Assembly: GCF_013394305.1 (NCBI RefSeq)
Contig: NZ_AP019813.1
Coordinates: 1-56,621, forward strand
Direction of reading: 5' to 3'
Origin: Enterococcus mundtii
GTDB taxonomy: Bacteria; Bacillota; Bacilli; Lactobacillales; Enterococcaceae
Length of the DNA stretch: 56,621 nucleotides
The notes beneath the pieces are model-generated. The model had not been told where the DNA came from and searched no databases. It was given only the letters and a program-made list of their open reading frames with translations. Made by a program: the position numbers and the translations under genes. This document shows positions 36,785 through 44,903 of this stretch, in pieces. Position 1 is the first letter of the stretch. Each line of letters opens with the position of its first letter.

Positions 36785-37825
36785 CTATACTTCTTTTTCG
36801 CTTTCACGTGCTCTTTTCTTTTGCCACATCAGGTAAAGCACAAGTCCAAGCATTAAAATAAGCAAAATAGTCGCACCGATCATCCACCAATTGACACCAG
36901 AATCAATCATTACGTCTTCTCGATTTAACTTGCGGGCTTCATCGGCTTCAATCGTAAATTCACGCGTCCATGACCATTCATTCTCTCCCGATGTAGCTGT
37001 TAATTCTAGGACATAGTTCCCACTTCGAAAACGGTCGCCTTCTAAAGAAATCGGGAAGTTGAAATTAGAATTTGGGGCCATCTGCATCATTTCTTTCTCC
37101 GCCTTGTAGAGAACCTCATTCTCCCCTACTCGTTTTACGGTCGCTTCCACCGCCAATTGATTGACAAAAGTGGGCGTAAAGTTTTGTAACGTGGCGCTGA
37201 TCACATTGCGGTAGTTCAATTGATCTGCAAACACATCTAATAGTTCCAACTCCGGTTGCACCGAGTCTCGAGTATTACTAACGACCACACCAACCACATG
37301 GGCAAACTCATTCTTGATAGCTACGCCTTCTCCTCCTGGGGCATCGCTATCTTCCTCTTCTTTTACTTCGGTGATCCTTAAACCGCCGGCTAAATACCCT
37401 TCAAAGGCGTCTTTAGGCATTTGCAGAGGAATTTCTATAACCTTTGTTTCATTTCCAGCTAAAGCAATGACCTCCGAAGGAGTCATCAGCTCATCCAAGG
37501 AGTGGATTAAGGATGGATCCGCTTCTTCAACATCTTTGCCATACTCGACATTCCCCAAAGTATTAGTATAAGCTGTATGCGGTGTCACCTGAACGTTGAT
37601 TGGTTCTGAACTGGAATTTCCGACTTCTAGTCGCAAAGTCTCTTTTTGTCCAGGAGGGAGTAATAACTCATAGTATCCTTTACTTTCATCCACTTGGCTC
37701 TCTGGAAAAAGAGGGGTAACATACGTATTTAAACTCGCTTCTTCGGCCTGGACCGCCCGTGGCAAGAAAAAGAAGAGCGCTATAAGCAACCATAGACTTT
37801 TTTGTATCGTTTGTTTGTGTATCAT
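36785..37825 (-). CDS. DUF916/DUF3324 WxL-interacting membrane protein (locus C)
   Basis: This 346-residue protein is very similar to 6262-7299, even in nucleotide sequence over the 3' half. It has a signal peptide (about 1-27, ending AVQAEE), DUF916 and DUF3324 regions, the LLDVFADQLNYRNVISATLQ block (about 192-211) and a C-terminal transmembrane helix (about 309-331) with basic tail. It should bridge wall and WxL proteins of this locus. A hairpin terminator lies just before the gene. Confidence 0.9.
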   Translation of the reverse strand: MIHKQTIQKSLWLLIALFFFLPRAVQAEEASLNTYVTPLFPESQVDESKGYYELLLPPGQKETLRLEVGNSSSEPINVQVTPHTAYTNTLGNVEYGKDVEEADPSLIHSLDELMTPSEVIALAGNETKVIEIPLQMPKDAFEGYLAGGLRITEVKEEEDSDAPGGEGVAIKNEFAHVVGVVVSNTRDSVQPELELLDVFADQLNYRNVISATLQNFTPTFVNQLAVEATVKRVGENEVLYKAEKEMMQMAPNSNFNFPISLEGDRFRSGNYVLELTATSGENEWSWTREFTIEADEARKLNREDVMIDSGVNWWMIGATILLILMLGLVLYLMWQKKRARESEKEV

Positions 37826-37842
37826 TTGTCATAATCCTTTCT

Positions 37843-37876
37843 AAAAAAGCAGCGTCACAGAATTCTGTAACGCTGC
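37843..37876 (-). terminator. Hairpin between the small WxL gene and the DUF916 gene (locus C)
   Basis: GCAGCGTCACAG (37849-37860) pairs with CTGTAACGCTGC (37865-37876), and the minus-strand RNA continues with six U residues (complement of 37843-37848). It is at the same position as the hairpin in locus B and probably attenuates the downstream genes. Confidence 0.75.
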
Positions 37877-37916
37877 CAGTGACTAATGGAACATGGAAAT
37901 AGGAATGGTTTACTTC

Positions 37917-38723
37917 TTAAACCGCATCAGGTTCCTCATTATCTGGTGTTAGTTCTAATTCCCATGTCAATGTAGAGGTATACGTTACTGCATCTTTGGC
38001 AGTCGAGCCAGGAACAAACAATTGGATCGCCTTATTTTCGACGACATCTACCCCATCTTCCACTTGTTTTGCAAGCGCATCATGATCTCCCCAAACAACG
38101 GAAGAAGTTCCGCCACCCTTTTGGTTAGCAGCCGTCATGACCGGCACGGCCTCTTCACTTGGAATCAACTCTAAACCACTTGCGTGAATCGTCGGTTCCT
38201 GATTTGCATCATCGACACTGTAACGAAGGGAAGGATCGAATAACGTGATTTTGGCGCCTTTTAACACACTATTTAGGGTATCTGTTTTTGCTTGAAATTC
38301 ACTTAAACTCACGCTCAGTTCCCATCCTTCATTGGTACCACGGGTGTCTTGAACTTGTGCCATACTGACATAAGGAATCATATTTTCCTCGCCTGTTGTC
38401 CCGGCTTTCTGTTGCATTTCCGCAATCATGTTGTAATGTTCATCAGCAGTTGAGATCACTTTCGTTCCAAAGTTCATTGTTGGAACTGTTGCAATCGTTA
38501 GTGGTCCTGTACCAGGAATTGGTGGGATCGTCACATCTGGACCTTCAGGATCAGGTTCTACTACTGTGTCTTCAATATTTGGAGTGAAGGTGACCTGACC
38601 GGTCGTTGTTGTTTTACGTACTTCTTTTGACTCTGGGTTTTCCTCTTCAGCGAAAGCCTGTACACCTCCTGCGAAAATCGTGGTTGATAATGCGGCTACA
38701 GTTGCTAAACGAATAAATTTCAT
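37917..38723 (-). CDS. Small WxL-domain surface protein (locus C)
   Basis: This 268-residue protein has a signal peptide (about 1-25, ending QAFAEE) and a single WxL domain with both signatures, NEGWELSVSLSEF and TLTWELELTPDN. It is intact and homologous to 7369-8196; the locus B copy is broken. It should bind peptidoglycan non-covalently and take part in the surface complex. It follows the LPxTN gene by 24 bases. Confidence 0.9.
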   Translation of the reverse strand: MKFIRLATVAALSTTIFAGGVQAFAEEENPESKEVRKTTTTGQVTFTPNIEDTVVEPDPEGPDVTIPPIPGTGPLTIATVPTMNFGTKVISTADEHYNMIAEMQQKAGTTGEENMIPYVSMAQVQDTRGTNEGWELSVSLSEFQAKTDTLNSVLKGAKITLFDPSLRYSVDDANQEPTIHASGLELIPSEEAVPVMTAANQKGGGTSSVVWGDHDALAKQVEDGVDVVENKAIQLFVPGSTAKDAVTYTSTLTWELELTPDNEEPDAV

Positions 38724-38747
38724 ACTTAAATTCCTGCTTTCTTTTAA

Positions 38748-39056
38748 TTAATTTTCTTGTGTTGCTTTTCTTTTTTTATTCCCTACGACTAATAAAACAC
38801 CTGCCACTAAGAAACTTCCAATCCATAGCCCAAGTGAGCTACCGGTCATATTGGTTTTTGGCAAAGTTCCTCCTGGCTTTTGTGGGCTGGTGCTGGGAGG
38901 TGGATCTGGTGGACCGATTGGTTCATAAGTTCCTGTAAACCCAATAGATCCTTCTGACTCGACGGATTGGACCTGTGTACCATACACCTGCAGGGGAAAT
39001 TGTATCGCTATTATTAGGGACATTAGACCAATCATAAGACCAATAGTTTTTCGCAT
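38748..39056 (-). CDS. Short LPxTN-anchored surface protein (locus C)
   Basis: This 102-residue protein has a signal peptide (about 1-26, ending QVYGTQ), an exposed segment containing GSIGFTGTYEPIGPPDPPP, then GGTLPKTN, a hydrophobic helix and a basic tail (KKRKATQEN). It opens locus C. The ribosome binding site GGAGGAGGGAAG directly precedes the ATG. As in loci A and B the sorting motif ends in Asn, not Gly. Confidence 0.82.
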   Translation of the reverse strand: MRKTIGLMIGLMSLIIAIQFPLQVYGTQVQSVESEGSIGFTGTYEPIGPPDPPPSTSPQKPGGTLPKTNMTGSSLGLWIGSFLVAGVLLVVGNKKRKATQEN

Positions 39057-39083
39057 CTTCCCTCCTCCTTTAACATCTATCTC

Positions 39084-39217
39084 AAAAACTATCGTTTTTG
39101 GGTGTACAGCAAAATAGACATCTGAACTTGTCAGATGTCTAAAGTAATGTTGTTAAATTGGTGTTTCGATGACTTAGCATACATAAGTATTCGTTATTCT
39201 AAAAAACGATGGTTTCT
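39084..39217 (-). promoter_or_regulatory. Twin palindromes around a leader hairpin (locus C)
   Basis: AAAAACTATCGTTTTT (39084-39099) and AAAAACGATGGTTTCT (39202-39217) are inverted copies (14 of 16 positions). Between them is a perfect 11-base stem (39115-39125 with 39131-39141) followed on the minus strand by UUUU, like a weak terminator. The element starts 28 bases upstream of the first gene. Spacing between the arms is 118 bp, as in locus B. Confidence 0.65.
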
Positions 39218-39666
39218 AATACGTTTTAGTGAATAAACAAGGCTTAACCTTCAGCCTTCCTTATACTCATTATCTTATAATAATTTATACAAGATTAAAA
39301 ATCACAATTTTCACCTCGTCATGCATATCTAGAAAACAACAAAAAAAACAAATGAAATCATGGATTCATCAGAATGAATGGGAGAAAATAATTAGTGCTC
39401 AAAAAAAAATAAAAGGTAAGGATCAAAAATATTTAAGTTTTTTGATCCTTATCTTTTATTTTTCTTGCTCAACTTCGATGTCATTTTCTAATTTAAGTGT
39501 TTAAAAGCGAAATAGAAAGTCCAACAGGGTATACTCTGTTGGACTTTAGGTAAATTTCTTACTAAGCCTAATTAAGTAAATAGCTGAAAGAACTATAAAA
39601 TAAGTAAAAAAGGATCAAAAACTTAAACGTTTCTGACCCCCTTTGTAAATTAATGATAGTTTATTT
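39218..39666. terminator. Gene-free stretch with three stem-loops
   Basis: No gene is supported. Three strong inverted repeats are present. The pair 39408-39429 with 39439-39460 has one mismatch and A- and T-runs at its ends. The pair 39516-39527 with 39536-39547 is perfect over 12 bases. The pair 39612-39622 with 39629-39639 is followed on the minus strand by six U residues and ends the RelBE operon. The first and third share GGATCAAAAA, so one may have arisen by duplication. Confidence 0.7.
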
Positions 39667-39963
39667 CTATCTACCTAATCTTTTTTCTGCTTCCCTGTAG
39701 ACTTCTTTTTCGTTCCGTTTGCCGATCACTACAATTTCAATTATTTCAATTCCTAAGTCAGACTGTTTGAATATCACTCGCAAACCTAATTTTTTATGTT
39801 TCATTTTTTTACAATCTGCCAGTTTTCCTCTAAGAGGTTGCCCAGTGTCTAATCCAAATTCCTCAATTTTTTTTAAAGACTTCCTTATTTGCAATTTTTG
39901 ACTATTGTCTAGTTTTTCATAATCTTTTTTTGAAGCAGAAGTGTATTTTATTTTGTAACTCAT
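39667..39963 (-). CDS. relE: RelE/ParE-family toxin
   Basis: This 98-residue toxin has the RelE/YafQ-like fold: YKIKYTSASKKDYEKL at the N-terminus, LRGKLADCKKMKHKKLGLRV in the middle and IIEIVVIGKRNEKEVYREA near the end. RelE relatives cleave mRNA in the ribosome. The ATG at 39963 overlaps the antitoxin stop by four bases and is preferred over the GTG two codons earlier. A terminator follows 27 bases after the stop. Confidence 0.85.
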   Translation of the reverse strand: MSYKIKYTSASKKDYEKLDNSQKLQIRKSLKKIEEFGLDTGQPLRGKLADCKKMKHKKLGLRVIFKQSDLGIEIIEIVVIGKRNEKEVYREAEKRLGR

Positions 39964-40199
39964 TCCCACTCGTCCTCAATGCTATCTAAGTCTTCTCTCC
40001 AATTCTTTCCCATAACCTCTTCGGCAGAGAAATATTTTGGAGCAGAGATTTCAAAAGGAATTTTTTGCTTACTAACTATTTGTTTGAAATAGATATTAAT
40101 GGCGGTTGTAAAATCAAGTCCTAAAGCTTCTAATGTTTCTGCTGTATTCTTCTTCAATTCAGAATCCAAATTAACGTTCAATCTTTCTTTTGTTGACAT
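39960..40199 (-). CDS. relB: RelB/DinJ-family antitoxin
   Basis: This 79-residue protein has an N-terminal ribbon-helix-helix domain (LNVNLDSELKKNTAETLEAL, then GLDFTTAINIYFKQIV) as in RelB/DinJ antitoxins, and an acidic C-terminal part for toxin binding. GGAGGGG precedes the ATG. It is the first gene of a two-gene operon with the RelE-type toxin and should repress the promoter at 40224-40252. Confidence 0.88.
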   Translation of the reverse strand: MSTKERLNVNLDSELKKNTAETLEALGLDFTTAINIYFKQIVSKQKIPFEISAPKYFSAEEVMGKNWREDLDSIEDEWE

Positions 40200-40213
40200 C
40201 TAACCCCTCCTCT

Positions 40214-40252
40214 TTATACACCTATTATACTCATTTAAGGTGTATAAGTCAA
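40214..40252 (-). promoter_or_regulatory. Promoter and operator of the RelBE operon
   Basis: On the minus strand, -35 TTGACT (40247-40252) and -10 TATAAT (40224-40229) are spaced 17 bases apart. A perfect ten-base inverted repeat, TTATACACCT (40214-40223) with AGGTGTATAA (40238-40247), surrounds the -10 box. This fits autorepression by the ribbon-helix-helix antitoxin. Confidence 0.8.
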
Positions 40253-40279
40253 GAGTTTGATATCTCGATTTATGATTTA

Positions 40280-40524
40280 TTATCGTTTAAAGTTACTCAT
40301 ACGTAACTGTGTAGAAAATGGTTCTGCGCCAAACAAAACGATCGCACTATTCTTTTTGACTACACGCAAGTATTGTGACCACAATTCTTCCCAGGGCAAA
40401 ATAGTATCCCAGGAACAAGCAGTAGTTCCATATGGCAAGTCGCAAATGATCGTATCGATCGATCCGGAATTTTTTTCATTCCTTCTAAGCAATCTTCAAA
40501 GTAAATCGTATCTTTTTGAATCAT
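40280..40524 (-). pseudogene. Fragment of an adenine-type DNA methyltransferase
   Basis: From ATG at 40524 the reading frame gives a typical N-terminus ([17 protein letters not shown]), then breaks at a GATC-rich spot around 40455. In the other frame it continues [19 protein letters not shown], where DLPY corresponds to the DPPY catalytic motif of N4/N6 DNA methyltransferases, up to QLRMSNFKR, where it is cut. About 80 residues remain of a protein normally over 230. The likely cause of the shift is a four-base loss. It is non-functional and lies next to an intact cytosine methyltransferase gene. Confidence 0.75.
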
Positions 40525-40626
40525 AGGTTTCTCCTCTATGATTCAGGCCTGAATCTAATGGTTTAGTCAAGTCTTGATACGTTTACTATACAGGGTAGCT
40601 GTTCCCTGTTGAGTCTGCTTAAACGA

Positions 40627-41976
40627 CTATGAAAGGTGGAAATGCTTCGCAATAAAGTAGATCACATCTACTGTCACACTATTTCCTGCTTGTTTATATA
40701 GTTGGCTGTCAGAAACCTTCTGCTCAAAGGGAGAGTTATAATGATCCATACGTTCAACCAAAATTCTTTGTGCAACTTGTTTACTGCCGAATTTGGCTGC
40801 TAGAAATGCCCAATCTGGAAACGATTGAAGCCTCCAGCACTCTAAAGGTGTTAATTTACGAACCTGAAAATCTCTCTGTGCTAAATTATTTGGATCCTCA
40901 TCCGCATTATTGCGTATTTCATTCACAACAATTTTCGGCTGTTGCCCACCTCCTTGCATGGTATTTAACGTTGGACAAATCCCTTCAGGAGAATAGACAC
41001 TGACCGCTGATCGATAACGTCCATCAATCTTTCCTTCTACTATGATTCCGTGGCGATCTTGTGCGGTAAGTGTGAACATTTCTTCTCCATTATTTTTTAT
41101 TCTTCGACCATTCTGTCGAACTTCATCTTTATCTGGAGATATTATAGGAATCGCTATCTTATTTCCTTCTCCTTTGTTTGTCGTAAGAGTTGGAGCGATC
41201 CCCTCTATACTACTAACCTGACCATTCATACCATCCCCACTAGGATTTACATTTCCGACTACAATTTGTTTTGGCATTTTATAATCAGTAGCCGTTAAAG
41301 TTCCCATTAATCCGTTAGTATAATAGGTTCGTTCTCGAAAATTTGTATTTAAGTTATTGCGTTTATTTGTCGTCCCAGCTATATTGATTTTTGCTGATTT
41401 TTGATCAACTGATTTTTCTTCTCCTGTGAGAGGTAAAAACTTTCTGGCACCTGACTCTCTAAAATGTCCGACAATAAAGACACGTTCTCGGTTTTGCGGG
41501 ACAAAATCCTTGCTGTTAAGCACTTGCCATGCCACGTCATACCCCAGTTCATCCAGTGTTCTGAGTATTGTTTCAAACGTAGCTCCGCCATTGTGGTTGA
41601 GCAATCCTTTGACATTTTCAAGGAATAAAATGCTAGGTCGCAAAATATGTGCGAAGCGTGCAATCTCAAAAAAGAGAGTTCCTCTAGTATCTGCGAAACC
41701 TCGTCTTTTTCCTGCAGAACTGAAAGCCTGGCAAGGAAATCCTCCTGTGATAATGTCCACACGTCCGAATCCTCGAATAGTGTCGTCTGAGATCCTCGTA
41801 ATATCATGCATTTCCACCTCATTTTCAGTATTAAAGATCGCTTTATAACTCTGTCTAGCATATTTATCAATTTCACAAAAGCCGACACATTTATGTCCTG
41901 CTTTTTCCATTCCCATCCGAAAACCGCCTACACCCGCAAATAAATCAATAAAAGTTAGTTGTTTCGATTGTTTCAT
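40627..41976 (-). CDS. C5-cytosine DNA methyltransferase
   Basis: This 449-residue enzyme has all key motifs: I (DLFAGVGGFRMGM), IV with the catalytic Cys (GGFPCQAFSSAGKR), VI (FLENVKG), VIII (QNRERVFIVG), a long target-recognition region (about 195-385), IX (RKLTPLECWRLQSFP) and X (QAGNSVTVDVI). It methylates cytosine in a specific site that cannot be read from sequence. No restriction endonuclease gene is adjacent, so it is probably an orphan enzyme that protects the plasmid against host restriction. Confidence 0.92.
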   Translation of the reverse strand: MKQSKQLTFIDLFAGVGGFRMGMEKAGHKCVGFCEIDKYARQSYKAIFNTENEVEMHDITRISDDTIRGFGRVDIITGGFPCQAFSSAGKRRGFADTRGTLFFEIARFAHILRPSILFLENVKGLLNHNGGATFETILRTLDELGYDVAWQVLNSKDFVPQNRERVFIVGHFRESGARKFLPLTGEEKSVDQKSAKINIAGTTNKRNNLNTNFRERTYYTNGLMGTLTATDYKMPKQIVVGNVNPSGDGMNGQVSSIEGIAPTLTTNKGEGNKIAIPIISPDKDEVRQNGRRIKNNGEEMFTLTAQDRHGIIVEGKIDGRYRSAVSVYSPEGICPTLNTMQGGGQQPKIVVNEIRNNADEDPNNLAQRDFQVRKLTPLECWRLQSFPDWAFLAAKFGSKQVAQRILVERMDHYNSPFEQKVSDSQLYKQAGNSVTVDVIYFIAKHFHLS

Positions 41977-42102
41977 TCAATATTCTTTCCCACAGCTGTG
42001 TTCTTGTATTCAAGCTTGTAAGATAAGAATAATAAAAGAGCGGGTGAAAGAAGGGCATTCAAAAGTCTCAGAAATGTTTAGATTTTTGTTTCTGCTTTAG
42101 GA

Positions 42103-42555
42103 CTACCCTCGCTTTTGATCCAGTAATTGGATTGCAGATGTAAACTGAATGAGCGATTTTTTTGAGTCAATCAAAATAATATTCTTCTGATAATGAACTC
42201 GCTCGCTGACTAATGATATTGATAAGCCATAAAAATATCGAAGTAAAAATATTTTCCTTCTTCGGTCAGTAATTTCAGGCTTATAAGGGTGATTGATTGA
42301 GAGATACCCTTTTATAAATAGTCTGTGTAAATACTCAAACTCTTTATACATTGGATCATTAATTACTTCTGGTGAAACATTTTCTCTGTGTATCATCGAA
42401 TATGTTTCTTGAATCCTCGGAGTAGCTGGAATCCCAACTTTTTCTCGTAAATTTTTATACTCTGATAGAAATATACTGAATTTTTCTTTGGTGGTTTCCC
42501 ATTCTATATCCACATCCCTGGGCAATTGATATTTGGCCACATCAAAAAGTTCCAT
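42103..42555 (-). CDS. Small protein with a sigma-region-4-like end, probable regulator
   Basis: This protein of about 150 residues has a C-terminal region (about 100-150, with RRRKIFLLRYFYGLSISLVSER) that resembles the helix-turn-helix of ArpU/RinA-type or sigma-70 region-4-like regulators. The N-terminal part is helical and unassigned. The start at 42555 is chosen because GGAGGGACGA lies just upstream. It is alone between the methyltransferase and relaxase genes. Regulation of mobilisation or late plasmid genes is only a guess. Confidence 0.5.
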   Translation of the reverse strand: MELFDVAKYQLPRDVDIEWETTKEKFSIFLSEYKNLREKVGIPATPRIQETYSMIHRENVSPEVINDPMYKEFEYLHRLFIKGYLSINHPYKPEITDRRRKIFLLRYFYGLSISLVSERVHYQKNIILIDSKKSLIQFTSAIQLLDQKRG

Positions 42556-42775
42556 TCGTCCCTCCATAATACAAAAAGCATTACCTCTCAAAAATGAGTA
42601 GGCAATGCTTTTATGTCATCATTATTTTTATTATCAGTTGTACCATGATTTTTTCTTCACAGCTCTGGCTCATTGTCTTTTTCCGTTGATCGAAGTTCAG
42701 ATTTCACTCGAAAAGTAGAAAGATCTTGGGCCACATTGCGCTCTTCAATCGGTTGACAGTAAAGTTTTTTCGTGT

Positions 42776-44278
42776 CTATTTATCAAGATCAACCGAATCG
42801 TATACTGCCTTTTCTGTCAAAATACCCAAGGCGGCATCGTAAGTTTTTAATTGTTTCTCAAGCAACTTTACTTGTTTTTCCAGTTCTTTTTTCTCTCCAT
42901 GTAAGGATTTTACTTTTTCTATTTGTTCAAGATTGGAGGGATCATACTTTAGTTTTTCATTCGCTCGAAATAACTTGTCGTCCAAAGTTGCTCTTGCTGC
43001 TTGCACAATTTCATAATTATCATAAAAGTCCTTCCCTAAAACATGTGGTAGTTGATCGCTGCTTACTTGACTAGTTGACAAAATATTTAAAGCTGTAACC
43101 ATTTCTCGGACATTTTGAATAGCAGAATTTTTTCGTTTTGGAAACAGTCCGCTTTCTCCAGAAAGATAATTTGCTAAAGAGGCTCCCTTTACAAATTTAT
43201 TTTTTTGTCCTTTTTCATCACTCCAAAAATAAAAAATATCTTTATAATTAAAATGCGCCTCGTAACGTCCGTCTTCCAATTTCTCTAACATGTAATCAGG
43301 AACTTTGACCACACCTGTTTCATACCGGCCATAGGCAATCTCCACATAGATCCCTGTCATCGTGTCTCTTTGTATTTGCCAGGGTTCAATGACAAAGGTT
43401 AGATCGGGGAAAGATTCTTTTTCTGCTTTTTGTTCGACATATTTTTTTGCAATATCCCTTGCATTGAAAACCGCTTCCGGTTTATTTTTACTTACCCGCT
43501 CGATAATATTTTCTTCATTGTAGATTCGTTGTTTTTTATTTATCGTATAATCACGAGCTGGACGTTGTTGTGGCAGATCCAATAATTTGTAGTTGATCAC
43601 TTTCCCATATTCTTCTGAATTATGATTAGGATCAACATCAATATTTAGAAGCCTTGCCTTCACTAAAAAATCATCCCAGCTTGTACTATGGGTAAGCAAA
43701 AAATTTAACCGTTCTTTTAATTCAACTCGATACGCATTCTTTCTTCGATATTCTTGATACTTTTTATGTGAGTTTCTTTTAGGCGTATCGAGGATCATTG
43801 CGCCGTGATAGTCCGCTACCTTATCGGAGTAATTTCTTAAATGAGCCGCTGTTCCTCGTTGCCAGCGGAACTTCGTTAAATCGACACTTGAGGTTGTATT
43901 AAAAATAATATGGTTATGCAAATGTTCTTTATCTACATGGGTCGCAATGACAAATTCATAATTTTCACCTAAGAACTCGAGCGCAGTTTGTCTCCCAATT
44001 TCATGAACTTCTTCAGGTGTGAGATTGTCTTCAGGATCGAACGATTGAACAATATGTCTTGCAATTACTTCCTCAGTCTTTTTTTTATTCATTTTTCCAC
44101 GGACTCTTTGAGCCAATGTTCTTGTTAAGTTCATTTCAAAAAAAGCATTGTTCACGGCGTTAACTTTATGACCACTCGTTAAAGTTTGGTTTTTTGTTTT
44201 TTCTGGATCTAGAATGTATCTTATCGCTTCTTTTAGATATCTTTCTTGCTTAATCGTGAGCGTTTTAGTCGTTGGCAC
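42776..44278 (-). CDS. mobA: MobP-type relaxase
   Basis: This 500-residue protein is a relaxase/mobilisation nuclease. The metal-binding signature HVDKEHLHNHIIFN (residues 114-127) is the HxDxxHxHNH motif of the MobP family, and RHIVQSFDPEDNLTPEE (about 74-90) lies before it as usual. The C-terminal 80 residues form a coiled coil (KVKSLHGEKKELEKQVKLL). It should nick the oriT at about 44.7 kb and lead the DNA into a recipient. The gene follows mobC by one base. No coupling protein or type IV secretion genes are in the window, so the plasmid is probably mobilised by a helper. Confidence 0.9.
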   Translation of the reverse strand: MPTTKTLTIKQERYLKEAIRYILDPEKTKNQTLTSGHKVNAVNNAFFEMNLTRTLAQRVRGKMNKKKTEEVIARHIVQSFDPEDNLTPEEVHEIGRQTALEFLGENYEFVIATHVDKEHLHNHIIFNTTSSVDLTKFRWQRGTAAHLRNYSDKVADYHGAMILDTPKRNSHKKYQEYRRKNAYRVELKERLNFLLTHSTSWDDFLVKARLLNIDVDPNHNSEEYGKVINYKLLDLPQQRPARDYTINKKQRIYNEENIIERVSKNKPEAVFNARDIAKKYVEQKAEKESFPDLTFVIEPWQIQRDTMTGIYVEIAYGRYETGVVKVPDYMLEKLEDGRYEAHFNYKDIFYFWSDEKGQKNKFVKGASLANYLSGESGLFPKRKNSAIQNVREMVTALNILSTSQVSSDQLPHVLGKDFYDNYEIVQAARATLDDKLFRANEKLKYDPSNLEQIEKVKSLHGEKKELEKQVKLLEKQLKTYDAALGILTEKAVYDSVDLDK

Positions 44279-44279
44279 T

Positions 44280-44666
44280 TCACTCCCTCCTCGTTAGCTT
44301 CTGAATTTCTTGTAGCAAAATGTCTTGTGAACGTACATAGTTATTTTGCATTTTCGCGAACTCTGAAACGAGATATTGGATATCTTCTTTTTCTACCAGA
44401 TCGGTCTGATTTAATTTATGGGCAATCTGGTTGATATTATTGCCAATCATATTCAACTCAGAAACATATTGCCCCGTTTCACCTAAAGCTTCCTTCAAAT
44501 CTGTAAAATCTATATTGATTACCCATCCGTTAAGGGCCATTAGACGAATATAATTAGTCATTGTTCCTATTCTCGCTAAGTTCATATTTTTCTTAATTCG
44601 CTGCTTTTCTTCTTCAGTAACATATACTTTTACTATTTCATTACGGAACAAGTTTTTTTTATCCAT
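44280..44666 (-). CDS. mobC: Relaxosome protein MobC
   Basis: This protein of about 128 residues matches MobC accessory factors: an N-terminal ribbon-helix-helix-like region (IVKVYVTEEEKQRIKKNM) and the conserved ELNMIGNNINQIAHKLN block (about 80-96). MobC helps the relaxase bind and open oriT. The start at 44666 is preceded by AGGAGAG. It is directly upstream of the relaxase gene and directly downstream of the oriT-like region. Confidence 0.88.
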   Translation of the reverse strand: MDKKNLFRNEIVKVYVTEEEKQRIKKNMNLARIGTMTNYIRLMALNGWVINIDFTDLKEALGETGQYVSELNMIGNNINQIAHKLNQTDLVEKEDIQYLVSEFAKMQNNYVRSQDILLQEIQKLTRRE

Positions 44667-44689
44667 TTGAATCTCTCCTACGATAATCA

Positions 44690-44885
44690 CTTAATGCTTC
44701 GCAAGGCTATGCCTTGCCCACTCCCGAACCAAAATCTTCCGCCCCTCCTGGGCGGAGTTTCGACAGTGGCAAGCATAGCGAGGTGGTCCCACCTCACGAA
44801 AAACCAAAAAATAAGGGAATCACGAAAATCTAGGATTTACGAGTTTCCTCTTTTTTGGTTTTAAACTTGGGGCATGCCCCAAACC
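44690..44885. other. Probable origin of transfer (oriT)
   Basis: This GC-contrasting, gene-free region before mobC is dense in inverted repeats: CCGCCC-CTCCT-GGGCGG (near 44740), GAGGTGG-TC-CCACCTC (near 44780), a long interrupted stem of AAAACCAAAAAA with its complement (near 44801 and 44850), and the palindrome TTGGGGCATGCCCCAA (44867-44882). This structure and position next to MobC and relaxase genes fit an oriT. The nick site cannot be assigned. Confidence 0.7.
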
Positions 44886-44903
44886 CCATTTTCTTTCATT
44901 ACA

